Counted from the first letter of the stretch, positions 1 through 7,035 are shown. The stretch is DNA of 8,040 bases from an uncultured Eubacteriales bacterium (GCA_902496345.1 CABVAP010000109.1:1-8040), one strand, 5' to 3'. Notes: generated by a model from the letters alone, not told the origin. Numbers and translations: made by a program.

Positions 1-180
1 ACTTTGGCAAAAATAAAGCTTTGGTAAAAACTTTAGATTAGCCACCTTTAGTCGACAACAAGACAGGAAACGTAGTTTCCGGCAAAAGTTTTTGCCTAGC
101 TTTTTTCAAAAAGCTAGCAGAGTTTGAGACGGAGTCTCAAGGTTTTGAAAGGTTTTAAGATTTTGACAACTTCTAATTTA
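1..180. other. Non-coding left end of window
   Basis: No convincing gene is seen on either strand. The first 30 bases hold an imperfect direct repeat, CTTTGG(C/T)AAAAA at 2-13 and 19-30. The main structure is the hairpin array at 66-140, listed separately. The rest is AT-rich spacer leading to the terminator at 191-231. Confidence 0.6.
66..140. repeat. Array of four adjacent short hairpins
   Basis: Four perfect inverted repeats follow one another almost without gaps. They are GGAAAC-gta-GTTTCC (66-80), GGCAAAA-gt-TTTTGCC (81-96), a 10-bp stem CTAGCTTTTT / AAAAAGCTAG with a 2-nt loop (96-117), and TTGAGAC-gga-GTCTCAA (124-140). No long T-run follows the last one, so this is not a simple terminator. 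It resembles the palindromic intergenic units scattered through clostridial genomes, but whether it is repeated elsewhere cannot be seen from this window. Confidence 0.7.
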
Positions 181-190
181 TCGAAACAGA

Positions 191-231
191 AAAATACCCT
201 ACTATCATAACACTTGATAATAGGGTATTTT
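191..231. terminator. Probable bidirectional terminator downstream of the alcohol dehydrogenase
   Basis: A 17-bp inverted repeat, AAAATACCCTA...TATCA (191-207) against its complement (215-231), has a 7-nt loop. The single mismatch (C-A on plus RNA) becomes a U-G wobble on minus RNA, so the fold is slightly better in the direction of the dehydrogenase gene, whose stop lies about 90 bases upstream. The stem begins and ends with A/T runs, which supply a U tract in either direction. Confidence 0.75.
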
Positions 232-323
232 ATATATATAAGCTCTGTAAACAACTTAAAAATCGTACATAAGATTTAATAAACTACAAACTTTGAAATC
301 TATAGAAATCCCTTAGAAATTAA

Positions 324-1496
324 TTAGAAATCAACTTCTGTTCCGTAATATGTACAAGTAAGAAGTTTTTCCATTTCTTTAGGAGTAATCTCTCTAGGGT
401 TGCTGCCTGTACAAGCGTCAGAAACTGCTAATTCAGCAATTTTTGCAACTTTTTCTTTAAACTCATCTTCCAAGATACCGAACTCTTTTAATGTTTTTGG
501 AATATTGAGTTTTACGTTGTATTCATCAATCTTCTTGCAAAGTGCGTCAACACACTCTTTATCAGTACCAGTAATACCAACACTTCTAGCTATATCTGCA
601 TATCTAGCCTCTGCTTTTGTAGCATTAAATTTGATTACATAAGGAAGATAGATTGCATTAGCACAACCGTGAGGAATATGACCAGTTGAGAAGGCAGCAC
701 CTGTTTTGTGAGCCATTGAGTGAACAATACCAAGCAAAGCGTTAGAGAATGCCTGACCTGCAAGACATTGAGCGTAATGCATCTGTTCTCTTGCTCCCAT
801 ATCACCTTTATAAGAATCTGGTAAATAATCAAAAACCATATGTATAGCTTTTAATGCAAGAGGGTCTGTAAAAGGACTGTTTAAAGTAGAAACATACGCC
901 TCAATTGCGTGAGTCAATGCGTCCATACCAGTATGTGCAACAAGTTTTGGTGGCATTGTTTCTGCAAGCTGTGGGTCAACGATAGCAATATCTGGTGTAA
1001 TATTAAAGTCAGCCAATGGATATTTAACCCCTGTTGAATAATCTGTGATAACAGAGAAAGCTGTAACTTCTGTTGCTGTACCTGAAGTTGATGGTATAGC
1101 GAGGAATTTAGCTTTTTGTCTTAATTCTGGGAAAGAGAATGGCTGAATAATATCCTCAAAAGTTTTTTCTGGATATTCATAAAATACCCACATAGCTTTT
1201 GCAGCATCGATAGGAGAACCACCACCTATAGCAATAATCCAATCTGGTTCAAATTCACGCATAACAGCTGCACCACTCATAACTGTTTCAACAGAAGGGT
1301 CTGGCTCAACATTTTCAATCAATTTAGTTTCAATTCCGGCTTCTTTAAGGTACCCTAAAACTTTATCTACGAAACCAAATCTTTTCATAGAACCACCGCC
1401 CAAAACAAGAACGGCTTTTTTACCTTTTAAGTTTTTAAGTTGTTCCAAAGCGTCTTTTCCATAATACAAATCTCTAGGTAAAGTAAATCTCATCAT
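324..1496 (-). CDS. Iron-containing alcohol dehydrogenase (group III)
   Basis: This 390-residue cytoplasmic enzyme is predicted to interconvert an aldehyde and an alcohol (ethanol or butanol type) using NAD(P)H, which recycles reduced cofactor in fermentation. The length and motifs are those of the iron-dependent family. The nucleotide-binding GGGSPIDAAK is at 91-100 and IPSTSGTATEVT at 134-145. The metal ligands by family alignment are D192 and H196 (in GMDALTHAIEA), H259 (in VHSMAHKTGA) and H276 (in IPHG), all present. The first of two adjacent ATG codons is chosen because AAGGGGGA (1504-1511) lies 7 bases upstream of it. The gene appears to be monocistronic, with its own promoter upstream and a terminator downstream. 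The exact substrate and cofactor preference cannot be read from the sequence. An adhE fusion is excluded because no aldehyde dehydrogenase domain is attached. Confidence 0.95.
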   Translation of the reverse strand: MMRFTLPRDLYYGKDALEQLKNLKGKKAVLVLGGGSMKRFGFVDKVLGYLKEAGIETKLIENVEPDPSVETVMSGAAVMREFEPDWIIAIGGGSPIDAAKAMWVFYEYPEKTFEDIIQPFSFPELRQKAKFLAIPSTSGTATEVTAFSVITDYSTGVKYPLADFNITPDIAIVDPQLAETMPPKLVAHTGMDALTHAIEAYVSTLNSPFTDPLALKAIHMVFDYLPDSYKGDMGAREQMHYAQCLAGQAFSNALLGIVHSMAHKTGAAFSTGHIPHGCANAIYLPYVIKFNATKAEARYADIARSVGITGTDKECVDALCKKIDEYNVKLNIPKTLKEFGILEDEFKEKVAKIAELAVSDACTGSNPREITPKEMEKLLTCTYYGTEVDF

Positions 1497-1551
1497 AACA
1501 AAATCCCCCTTAAAAGTAATATTGTATTTAGTTTAATAGCACCTTTACTAT

Positions 1552-1571
1552 TTGTTAAAATATTATCACAA
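1552..1571. promoter_or_regulatory. Rex-like palindromic operator candidate
   Basis: The sequence TTGTTAAAATATTATCACAA is an imperfect palindrome in which 8 of 10 positions pair. It covers the predicted -10 and start site of the alcohol dehydrogenase. The half-sites TTGTTAA and T(G/T)(A/T)CAA-type ends match those recognised by Rex, the NADH-sensing repressor that commonly controls fermentative alcohol dehydrogenases in Bacillota. The usual Rex site is 18 bp, and this one is 20 bp, so the assignment is tentative. Confidence 0.35.
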
Positions 1572-1588
1572 ATACATCAATTTGTAAA
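1560..1588 (-). promoter_or_regulatory. Predicted sigma-A promoter of the alcohol dehydrogenase gene
   Basis: On the minus strand, TTTACA (1583-1588) is followed after exactly 17 bases by TAATAT (1560-1565). The -10 is preceded by TGA, giving an extended -10. Transcription would start near 1553, leaving a leader of about 57 bases. Another AT-rich -10-like TATAAT lies further upstream near 1620, but it has a poorer -35. Confidence 0.55.
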
Positions 1589-1738
1589 GTATAAATAACA
1601 AAAAATTTTTCACAAAAGTATTATATAGGCATTTTGTATATTTTTGTGATATTTTAAACTTGATTTTGTTTATATTGATTAAACGTCATAATTATATTGA
1701 CAATAAACTTTTTACAAGCCAAACATTAATTTTCACAC

Positions 1739-1764
1739 AAAAAAGCTGTTGCATTGCAACAGCT
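1739..1764 (-). terminator. Intrinsic terminator of the GH3-dockerin transcript
   Basis: On the minus strand a perfect 9-bp stem, AGCTGTTGC / GCAACAGCT, with a 3-nt loop (1744-1764) is followed directly by five T residues (1743-1739). This is a standard Rho-independent terminator for RNA coming from the dockerin gene. It also forms the left end of the hairpin element at 1739-2004. Confidence 0.75.
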
Positions 1765-1977
1765 CAGCTTGTATAAAAAGTTAATTTTTATCGTTATTGT
1801 CGATTTCAAAAAGCGTCGCAGACTTTTTATCCGCAAGCGGAAATCGCATTTTCGCTGAGGAAAACAGCTGTTTCAAGGGCTTAAAAGCCTTGTGCGAAGA
1901 AACAGCTGTTTACTCATCTAGTTTAATTTGCAAAAAATCGTTGATTTTTTGCAAGGCTGTCGACTTTATCGACAGCC

Positions 1978-2004
1978 AAAGCTGTTGCATTGCAACAGCT
2001 TTTT
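1978..2004 (+). terminator. Second terminator-like palindrome, plus-strand polarity
   Basis: An 11-bp stem, AAAGCTGTTGC / GCAACAGCTTT (1978-2002, loop ATT), runs into T residues on the plus strand up to 2004. It has the same 21-nt core as 1744-1764 but the opposite T-run polarity. No plus-strand gene lies upstream, so it is more likely one end of the hairpin element than a working gene terminator. Confidence 0.5.
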
Positions 2005-2079
2005 CCCTTTTATCCTATAAAATTCACCCTATAAAAATAAGTTTGTCATTACTTTTTTCATCTAAAATATTTTATATAA

Positions 2080-2739
2080 TTATTTTTTTTCATTAGGAAA
2101 TAAAAATCCTTTGTCAAGAGCTTTTTGTAAAATATAACCTACTTGAACAGCAGTAAGCTCTTTGTCACCTGTTACATTACTTCTAACAAAAAATTCTTCA
2201 GACTCAGTAAGTTCTCTAGGAACACTGTTTTTGTCTAAAACAAATTGCATAAGAATAGAAGCATCTTCAACATTTATATCTCCGTTTCCGTCAACATCAC
2301 CTAATAAAGGTTTAGATGGGTCTGGAGTTGGGTCTGGAGTTGGGTCTGGGTCTACAGGAGCTTCACCAAAGACAACATCAGCACTAACAGGACTTTCCAC
2401 ATTTGTTCCACCAATTCTTACTATGTACTTTTCATCTTCAGAAAGATTTCCGTTGAATGTAAAAGTAAATTTACCATTATTTAAAGTAACATCTGTGCTT
2501 TCTTTTTGACCAATATAAACTGCATCAGCAACTGTGTATCCGTCATTAGTTTCTTTGTATTTGAGTACAGTAGCCGTATATCTTTGATACGTTGATGGCT
2601 CTGTAATAGTACCTTTTATAGTGACAACACCATTACTAACCGTTGCACTTGTAAGCGTAACAGCTGTATCGGCATAAACACTTGAAAAAATACAGCAAAT
2701 AGAAAGAACTATTGCAAGGCAAAAAGCAAGTTTTTTCAT
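2080..2739 (-). CDS. Small secreted dockerin-domain protein
   Basis: This predicted 219-residue exported protein has a signal peptide at 1-23 (KK, hydrophobic core, cleavage after VYA). A beta-rich Ig-like domain of unknown function follows (about 24-126), then a Pro-Asp-Thr linker (129-141) and a C-terminal dockerin-like domain (146-212). The first dockerin loop is intact: D148, D150, N152, I155 and D159 in GDVDGNGDINVED. The second (188-199, NVTGDKELTAVQ) lacks acidic residues at positions 1, 3 and 12 and the usual glycine at position 6. The start is the second in-frame ATG, because GGGAGGA (2748-2754) sits 8 bases before it and a signal peptide begins there. An upstream ATG at 2772 would add 11 residues ahead of the signal. 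It lies 95 bases downstream of the GH3 gene with no clear promoter between, so co-transcription is likely. No catalytic domain is seen; a scaffold-attached adaptor or binding protein is the best guess. Confidence 0.85.
   Translation of the reverse strand: MKKLAFCLAIVLSICCIFSSVYADTAVTLTSATVSNGVVTIKGTITEPSTYQRYTATVLKYKETNDGYTVADAVYIGQKESTDVTLNNGKFTFTFNGNLSEDEKYIVRIGGTNVESPVSADVVFGEAPVDPDPTPDPTPDPSKPLLGDVDGNGDINVEDASILMQFVLDKNSVPRELTESEEFFVRSNVTGDKELTAVQVGYILQKALDKGFLFPNEKK
2318..2353. repeat. 12-bp tandem repeat encoding the Pro-Asp-Thr linker
   Basis: GGGTCTGGAGTT is repeated exactly at 2318-2329 and 2330-2341, with a third, degenerate unit GGGTCTGGGTCT at 2342-2353. On the minus strand it encodes the linker DPTPDPTPDPS. 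The repeat is in frame, so slippage would change linker length by four residues without breaking the gene. Confidence 0.85.
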
Positions 2740-2773
2740 AAAATCAATCCTCCCATAAGTTATTTCGTGCAAA

Positions 2774-2809
2774 GCCTTGACGATTCACCTTATCGGCAAA
2801 TCGCAAGGC
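2774..2809 (-). other. Hairpin between the GH3 and dockerin genes
   Basis: An inverted repeat, GCCTTG-CGATT against AATCG-t-CAAGGC, has one bulged base and a 13-nt loop. No T-run follows on the minus strand, so termination is unlikely. In a GH3-dockerin transcript it would sit about 25 bases after the GH3 stop codon and could protect or separate the two coding segments. This role is inference. Confidence 0.5.
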
Positions 2810-2834
2810 AACCAAATTTCAAAAACCACAAAAA

Positions 2835-5800
2835 TTATTTAGTATATTCAACAACGATACCAAGTACATATTTGTTTGCACCAGCACCCCAAGTGTAAAT
2901 AGGTTTTGTCATATCTGTAACTTCGGCAGTCAACACGCCAACTTTGTCCTCACCTTCACCAGTAAGTTTAGCAAGTTCAGTTGTTTTTCCAGCAGAAGTT
3001 TCCTGACAAAGGTATTGCACACGACCAGCAGCGATACTCATAAGTACAGTAACTTTGCATTTGCTGTATCCAGGGAAAGGTTTAAAGAAAAGAGAGTTTG
3101 TAGTCATATTACCTTTTCCAGATTTCAAACAGTTACCAAAAGTAAGATTTACTGTTGAACCATCATTTTTAGTATAAGTGTAAGACAATTTCTTTGTTGC
3201 TTTACCAAATCCACCATAACCACTAAGACCATTTATTGATTTAAGTTCAGAACCGGATTGACTATCGAAATAACTGTCAAAATCACCACTATTAAAGTTG
3301 TAAACCATAAAGTTAGGAAGTTCTTGAGCTTCATAAGTATGTTCATATTCTTTTGAATAAGGCATCATTTTATCAAAAGAGTTCCAGATGTGAATTTGAA
3401 TTTTTTCACCGTCTTCAAACATATCGTTTAATTTATAAGTTCCACTATCAGTAAGTGCTGTTTCTGTAGTTCTTACAATATTGCCATTTTCATCAACAAC
3501 AGAGGCAATAAGTGTCGCCTGTGGTTCATAGTCATCACCGTTGTACTGTACTTCAACCTCTACTTCATTGTAAAGAGTATCAGTAAATTTTGTAATAGTA
3601 TAAATGTCTGTACCTTCGGCAGGTTTCACTTTAATTGATTTAATAGTATTTACAGCAGTTTCAACATCAGCTTTTAATTTGTCATTATCCACTTCTGTTT
3701 CAACTTCTTTTAATGCGTCAGTATAAGTTTTTGTAATATATGCCCAGTTTTTAGTTGAGTAGTTTGCTTGATTAAGGGCATTGTATGCGTCATCAAGAGA
3801 TTTTTTATAATTTGTTCTTTCTTCGGCACTAACAGCAGCTTTAAGTGTACTTACAACAGGGAAAGTTGTTGTTTTAGTAACTCCGTTAATTGTAGCAGAA
3901 ACTGTAATAGTCGCTGTACCCTCTTTTGTAGCAGTTCTTACAACACCATTTTCAACAACAGCAACATCTGGATTACTAGAAACATAGTCAATAGTAACAT
4001 CACTATTATCTTTAATGTCAACAAAAGTTTCATCTGTCATAATTACAGAAAGTTGAGGGTCAACAGATTTGATTACATCAGCTGCAACACCGTCTGGAGT
4101 AACAGTTCCTTCAATTGCAATACCAGTAGGAACAGCTGTTACATTTTTAAGTTCTTTGTTAAGAGAACCAGTAATATTTAATTTAACTGTGTTATTTTCA
4201 GCAGATTTTGAGTCACTACCTACCATAACTGTATATTCACCAGTAGGAACATAGATAGAAGTTGTCTTTTCATCAAAGAAGTTTAATTCTTTTGCATCAA
4301 CATCAATAGAAACAGTTTTAGTTTCATTTGGTTCAAGAGTAACTCTGTCAAATCCTTTAAGTTGTTTTAAAGGAAGATTTACACCGTCACCGTTTGGAGA
4401 TTTAACATAAAGCTGAACAACTTCGTCACCTTTAACAGAACCAGCATTTTTAACATCAACACTAACAGTAAATTTTTCGTTTGCGTCAACAGATGATTTA
4501 GAAACTTTAGCATTACTATATTCAAAATTAGTATAGCTTAAACCATAACCAAAAGGATAAACTGCGTTTCCGCTGTAATATTGGTAAGTTCTTCCGATAA
4601 ACTTGTCTGAGAATGTTTCTGGGAAGTTTTCCGGACGAGTTTCTCTCTGTCTAATGCTGTAGTCATTTCTTATCCATTTTATAGCAGGATTTTTTGAATC
4701 AACTTCAGTATCACCGTTAATTTTTAAAGTTTCAAGGTCTTTAGGGTCGTACCAAGTTGTTGATAATTTACCAGAAGGGTTTACATCACCAAAAAGGATT
4801 TTAGCAAGTGCTGTACCTTGAGTTTGACCGTTATAGCAGTTCCATAAAATAGCTTTTGAATTAGCTTCAAAAGGAGATACATCAATCTGACCTGCTGTCT
4901 GCATAACTACAATAGTTTTGTCAGGGTAAGCAGTTGCAATTTCAGTAACGTGAGATTGGTTTGCTGGTAAAGAAATTGACTTTCTATCTCTTGATTCATC
5001 AGAATCATTTAATGTAGTACCACCGTAAGCGATAATATAATCAGCTTCATCAAGTTGAGTTTTGTATTTTTCAACAGAAAATTCTGCATTAATGTTTATG
5101 CCTAAGTATAAGTCAGCAGTTGCATTGTAACCACCACTTGCACCTGTATATTCACCAGTAATAGTATTTGATGAACCGCCAAAAGGAACATAAGCTACTG
5201 GTTGGTTTGCACTGCCATAGTTTACAACGATACTTCCGTTTGGGCAATCAGCAGTAGGTTCAACTTCAACTTGAACACTAGCTACATCTTTGAAATTAAC
5301 ACCTTTAACACAGATAGATGAGTTTTTCTTTACATTGTTGATTACACTGCCAGAAACTTCAGCATCTGTTGCTGTAGCCTTTGAAAGGTCAACAGTAACT
5401 TTTGTTGCACCTTTTGAATCAAGAAGTTTTACGCTCTTTATGTTAAAGAGTTTTGTTGTATCGGCAACATCGCCAAGGTAATTAATTTCTGTATCCATAC
5501 CTTTTTCAGCAACGATATTTTTAAGACCCTCATAAGGAGAAACAGTTTTTTCAGGTTCACCAGAGTAACCACCTAAGAAAGCTTGACCTGCGAGGTTACC
5601 AACAAGGGCGATTTTTTTAACTGTTCCGTCTGATTTAAGAGGAAGTGTATTATTATCATTTTTAAGAAGAACCCAAGATTCTTCAGCAGCTTTTTCAGCA
5701 ACTGCAACATTTTCATCAGTTTCAATTAAATTAGATTTACCAATTAAGTTATCATAAGGAGTAGATGCGTCAAATTCACCTGTTTTCATTCTAGTAAGTA

Positions 5801-6908
5801 TTGCGTGATAAACAGCAATATCAACTGCATCTTCACTCATATAGTTGTTTTCAACAGCTTGAGCTGCATTTGATTGGAAAGCATCTCCACCACTACCACA
5901 ATCAAGGTCATTTCCATTTACAAGAGCAAAAGGAACAGTTGCAGATTGAGGAATTGTGCTTAAATCTTCAACATCAGGGAAAAGAGTTCTTTTATAAGCT
6001 AATGTTGAATTTAAAAGACCAACAGCACCACAGTCACCAGTTACATAACCAGAGAAACCCCAGTTTCTTCTAAGTAAGTCTGTAAGTGTGTATTTATTAG
6101 CAGATGAAGGAACGTAATCATAGAGAAGTTTACCATCTCTTGTAACGGTTGTTGCATTATATGAACTCATAAGAGAACCAGGGTTTGCTTTTTCTACGAT
6201 GTTTTGGAATGCTTTTGTGTAATAATCTCTGAGGGTCTGTTCGTCCATAACAGATGTACCATATCTTCTTTCACCCTCACAGTTGTTAGCAACGAAATGT
6301 TTTATAGTTGAGATTGATTTAAGATATTTGTCATCATTTCCCTGCATACCATTTACAAACTGAATACCATATTCAGAAGTAAGATAAGGGTCTTCACCGT
6401 AAGACTCTTCATTTCTACCCCATCTAGGGTCACGTGCCATATTTATTGTAGGTGACCAATAAGATAAGTCGTATCTATTGTCGCTTGTACCAGTTTTAGC
6501 TCTAGCCTCTGTAGAAGTAATGTCGGCAGCTTTATAAATTACATCTCTGTCCCAAGTATTAGACATAGCAAGACTTGACGGAAAACTTGTTGCTTTCCCT
6601 TGTCTACCGACACCGTGGAGAGCCTCTCTCCAGTAACGATATTTACCGACACCAAGACGAGCGATAGCAGAAGTGTTGTAACCAAGTTGGTTTACTTTTT
6701 CTGCGAGGGTCATTCTTGAAACAAGGTCAGCAGCACGTTCTTCAAAAGATAAAGATGTGTCTTGATAAGGAAGAACTTCAGCTTCAAGATTAACATTATT
6801 ATCATTTAAAACATCTGTATCTTCAGCAAATGTAAAGTTTGTTCCGATAATTCCAGTAACAGCCATAGCAAAAGCTAAAGCAGCTGAAACAACTTTTTTA
6901 AACTTCAT
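2835..6908 (-). CDS. Secreted multi-domain GH3 glycoside hydrolase (beta-xylosidase type)
   Basis: This 1357-residue exported enzyme has a signal peptide at 1-28 (cleavage after TFA). The GH3 N-domain spans about 55-385, with EALHG (95-99), the DPRWGRNEESYGEDPYLT stretch (160-177), KHF at 203-205 and nucleophile D292 in VTGDCGAV. These motifs follow the beta-xylosidase branch of GH3. The C-domain (about 405-790) is split by a beta-rich CBM6-like insert (about 487-611). The putative acid/base is E638 in DESRDR. It ends with a PFGYGLSYTNF motif, followed by an FnIII-like domain (about 795-910), Big2-like (about 945-1019), FIVAR-like (about 1023-1093), another beta domain (about 1100-1195) and an unassigned beta-rich module (1199-1357). 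No dockerin, SLH or LPXTG anchor is seen. The start is supported by AAGGAGGT (6917-6924), 8 bases upstream. Simpler GH3 enzymes are about 700-900 residues, so this one is greatly extended. The substrate (xylan or arabinoxylan fragments) is inferred. Confidence 0.93.
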   Translation of the reverse strand: MKFKKVVSAALAFAMAVTGIIGTNFTFAEDTDVLNDNNVNLEAEVLPYQDTSLSFEERAADLVSRMTLAEKVNQLGYNTSAIARLGVGKYRYWREALHGVGRQGKATSFPSSLAMSNTWDRDVIYKAADITSTEARAKTGTSDNRYDLSYWSPTINMARDPRWGRNEESYGEDPYLTSEYGIQFVNGMQGNDDKYLKSISTIKHFVANNCEGERRYGTSVMDEQTLRDYYTKAFQNIVEKANPGSLMSSYNATTVTRDGKLLYDYVPSSANKYTLTDLLRRNWGFSGYVTGDCGAVGLLNSTLAYKRTLFPDVEDLSTIPQSATVPFALVNGNDLDCGSGGDAFQSNAAQAVENNYMSEDAVDIAVYHAILTRMKTGEFDASTPYDNLIGKSNLIETDENVAVAEKAAEESWVLLKNDNNTLPLKSDGTVKKIALVGNLAGQAFLGGYSGEPEKTVSPYEGLKNIVAEKGMDTEINYLGDVADTTKLFNIKSVKLLDSKGATKVTVDLSKATATDAEVSGSVINNVKKNSSICVKGVNFKDVASVQVEVEPTADCPNGSIVVNYGSANQPVAYVPFGGSSNTITGEYTGASGGYNATADLYLGININAEFSVEKYKTQLDEADYIIAYGGTTLNDSDESRDRKSISLPANQSHVTEIATAYPDKTIVVMQTAGQIDVSPFEANSKAILWNCYNGQTQGTALAKILFGDVNPSGKLSTTWYDPKDLETLKINGDTEVDSKNPAIKWIRNDYSIRQRETRPENFPETFSDKFIGRTYQYYSGNAVYPFGYGLSYTNFEYSNAKVSKSSVDANEKFTVSVDVKNAGSVKGDEVVQLYVKSPNGDGVNLPLKQLKGFDRVTLEPNETKTVSIDVDAKELNFFDEKTTSIYVPTGEYTVMVGSDSKSAENNTVKLNITGSLNKELKNVTAVPTGIAIEGTVTPDGVAADVIKSVDPQLSVIMTDETFVDIKDNSDVTIDYVSSNPDVAVVENGVVRTATKEGTATITVSATINGVTKTTTFPVVSTLKAAVSAEERTNYKKSLDDAYNALNQANYSTKNWAYITKTYTDALKEVETEVDNDKLKADVETAVNTIKSIKVKPAEGTDIYTITKFTDTLYNEVEVEVQYNGDDYEPQATLIASVVDENGNIVRTTETALTDSGTYKLNDMFEDGEKIQIHIWNSFDKMMPYSKEYEHTYEAQELPNFMVYNFNSGDFDSYFDSQSGSELKSINGLSGYGGFGKATKKLSYTYTKNDGSTVNLTFGNCLKSGKGNMTTNSLFFKPFPGYSKCKVTVLMSIAAGRVQYLCQETSAGKTTELAKLTGEGEDKVGVLTAEVTDMTKPIYTWGAGANKYVLGIVVEYTK

Positions 6909-6950
6909 AATTAAAAACCTCCTTAAGTAAATTTCTGTTGTGTTCTATAC

Positions 6951-6979
6951 TTGAATTATACATCAAAAAATGTTAAAAT
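6951..6979 (+). promoter_or_regulatory. Predicted promoter of the AraC-family regulator
   Basis: TTGAAT (6951-6956) is followed after 17 bases by TAAAAT (6974-6979), about 57 bases before the regulator's start codon. The two hexamers overlap those of the opposing GH3 promoter, so the two polymerases would compete for the same DNA. Confidence 0.4.
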
Positions 6980-6983
6980 AAAA
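6955..6983 (-). promoter_or_regulatory. Predicted promoter of the GH3 gene
   Basis: On the minus strand a perfect TATAAT (6955-6960) stands about 46 bases before the start codon. At 17-bp spacing the -35 is a weak TTTTAT (6978-6983). A strong -10 with a poor -35 is what one expects of a promoter that needs an activator, and an AraC-type regulator is encoded next door. Confidence 0.5.
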
Positions 6984-7015
6984 GACATAATATAACTATT
7001 ACTAGCCAAAAAGTG
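6964..7015. promoter_or_regulatory. Direct repeat, possible regulator half-sites
   Basis: CAAAAAATG (6964-6972) and CAAAAAGTG (7007-7015) are direct repeats 43 bp apart, roughly four helical turns. AraC-family proteins often bind directly repeated half-sites near divergent promoters. In A-rich DNA such a match can arise by chance. Confidence 0.25.
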
Positions 7016-7035
7016 CAAGAAAGAGCGATTTTATT

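Larger units (their letters stand above)
1739..2004. repeat. Hairpin-dense non-coding element with inverted ends
   Basis: About 260 bases are filled with inverted repeats and end at both sides in the same 21-nt palindrome (1744-1764 and 1980-2000), each bordered outward by a run that reads as T5 when leaving the element. Inside are ATAAAAA/TTTTTAT (1773-1791), and a possible three-way junction closed by CGATTT/AAATCG (1801-1846) around AAAAAG/CTTTTT and CCGC/GCGG. A 13-bp stem joins two AAACAGCTGTTT palindromes (1862-1874 with 1899-1911). These are followed by a 12-bp stem (1928-1954, loop GTT) and a 9-bp stem GGCTGTCGA/TCGACAGCC (1955-1977). The heptamer AGCTGTT or its complement occurs eight times. 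It could be a non-autonomous mobile element, a structured 3' UTR or a small RNA. No target-site duplication was seen. Confidence 0.65.

Noticed and set aside
1739..2004. CRISPR array
   Set aside because: The repeated 21-nt palindromes occur only twice, 236 bases apart, without regular spacers or cas genes.
1739..2004. Insertion sequence or autonomous transposon
   Set aside because: Inverted ends are present, but no transposase is encoded and no target-site duplication was seen in the flanks.
1797..2096. Open reading frame of 99 codons on the plus strand
   Set aside because: It runs through the hairpin element, its composition follows the inverted repeats, it has no ribosome binding site, and the protein resembles nothing.
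2740..2772. Upstream ATG for the dockerin protein
   Set aside because: It would place 11 residues ahead of a textbook signal peptide, and the good ribosome binding site serves the inner ATG.
4131..4140. Copy of AACAGCTGTT inside the GH3 gene
   Set aside because: It encodes ordinary Ala-Val/Thr residues in frame and lacks the surrounding stems, so it is a chance match to the palindrome of the hairpin element.
3768..4181. Plus-strand open frames inside the GH3 gene (also 4069-4254, 5290-5481, 5801-6073)
   Set aside because: They lie antisense to a strong, motif-rich coding region, and their low-complexity composition (Ser/Asn/Cys-rich or His/Gln-rich) is that of shadow frames.
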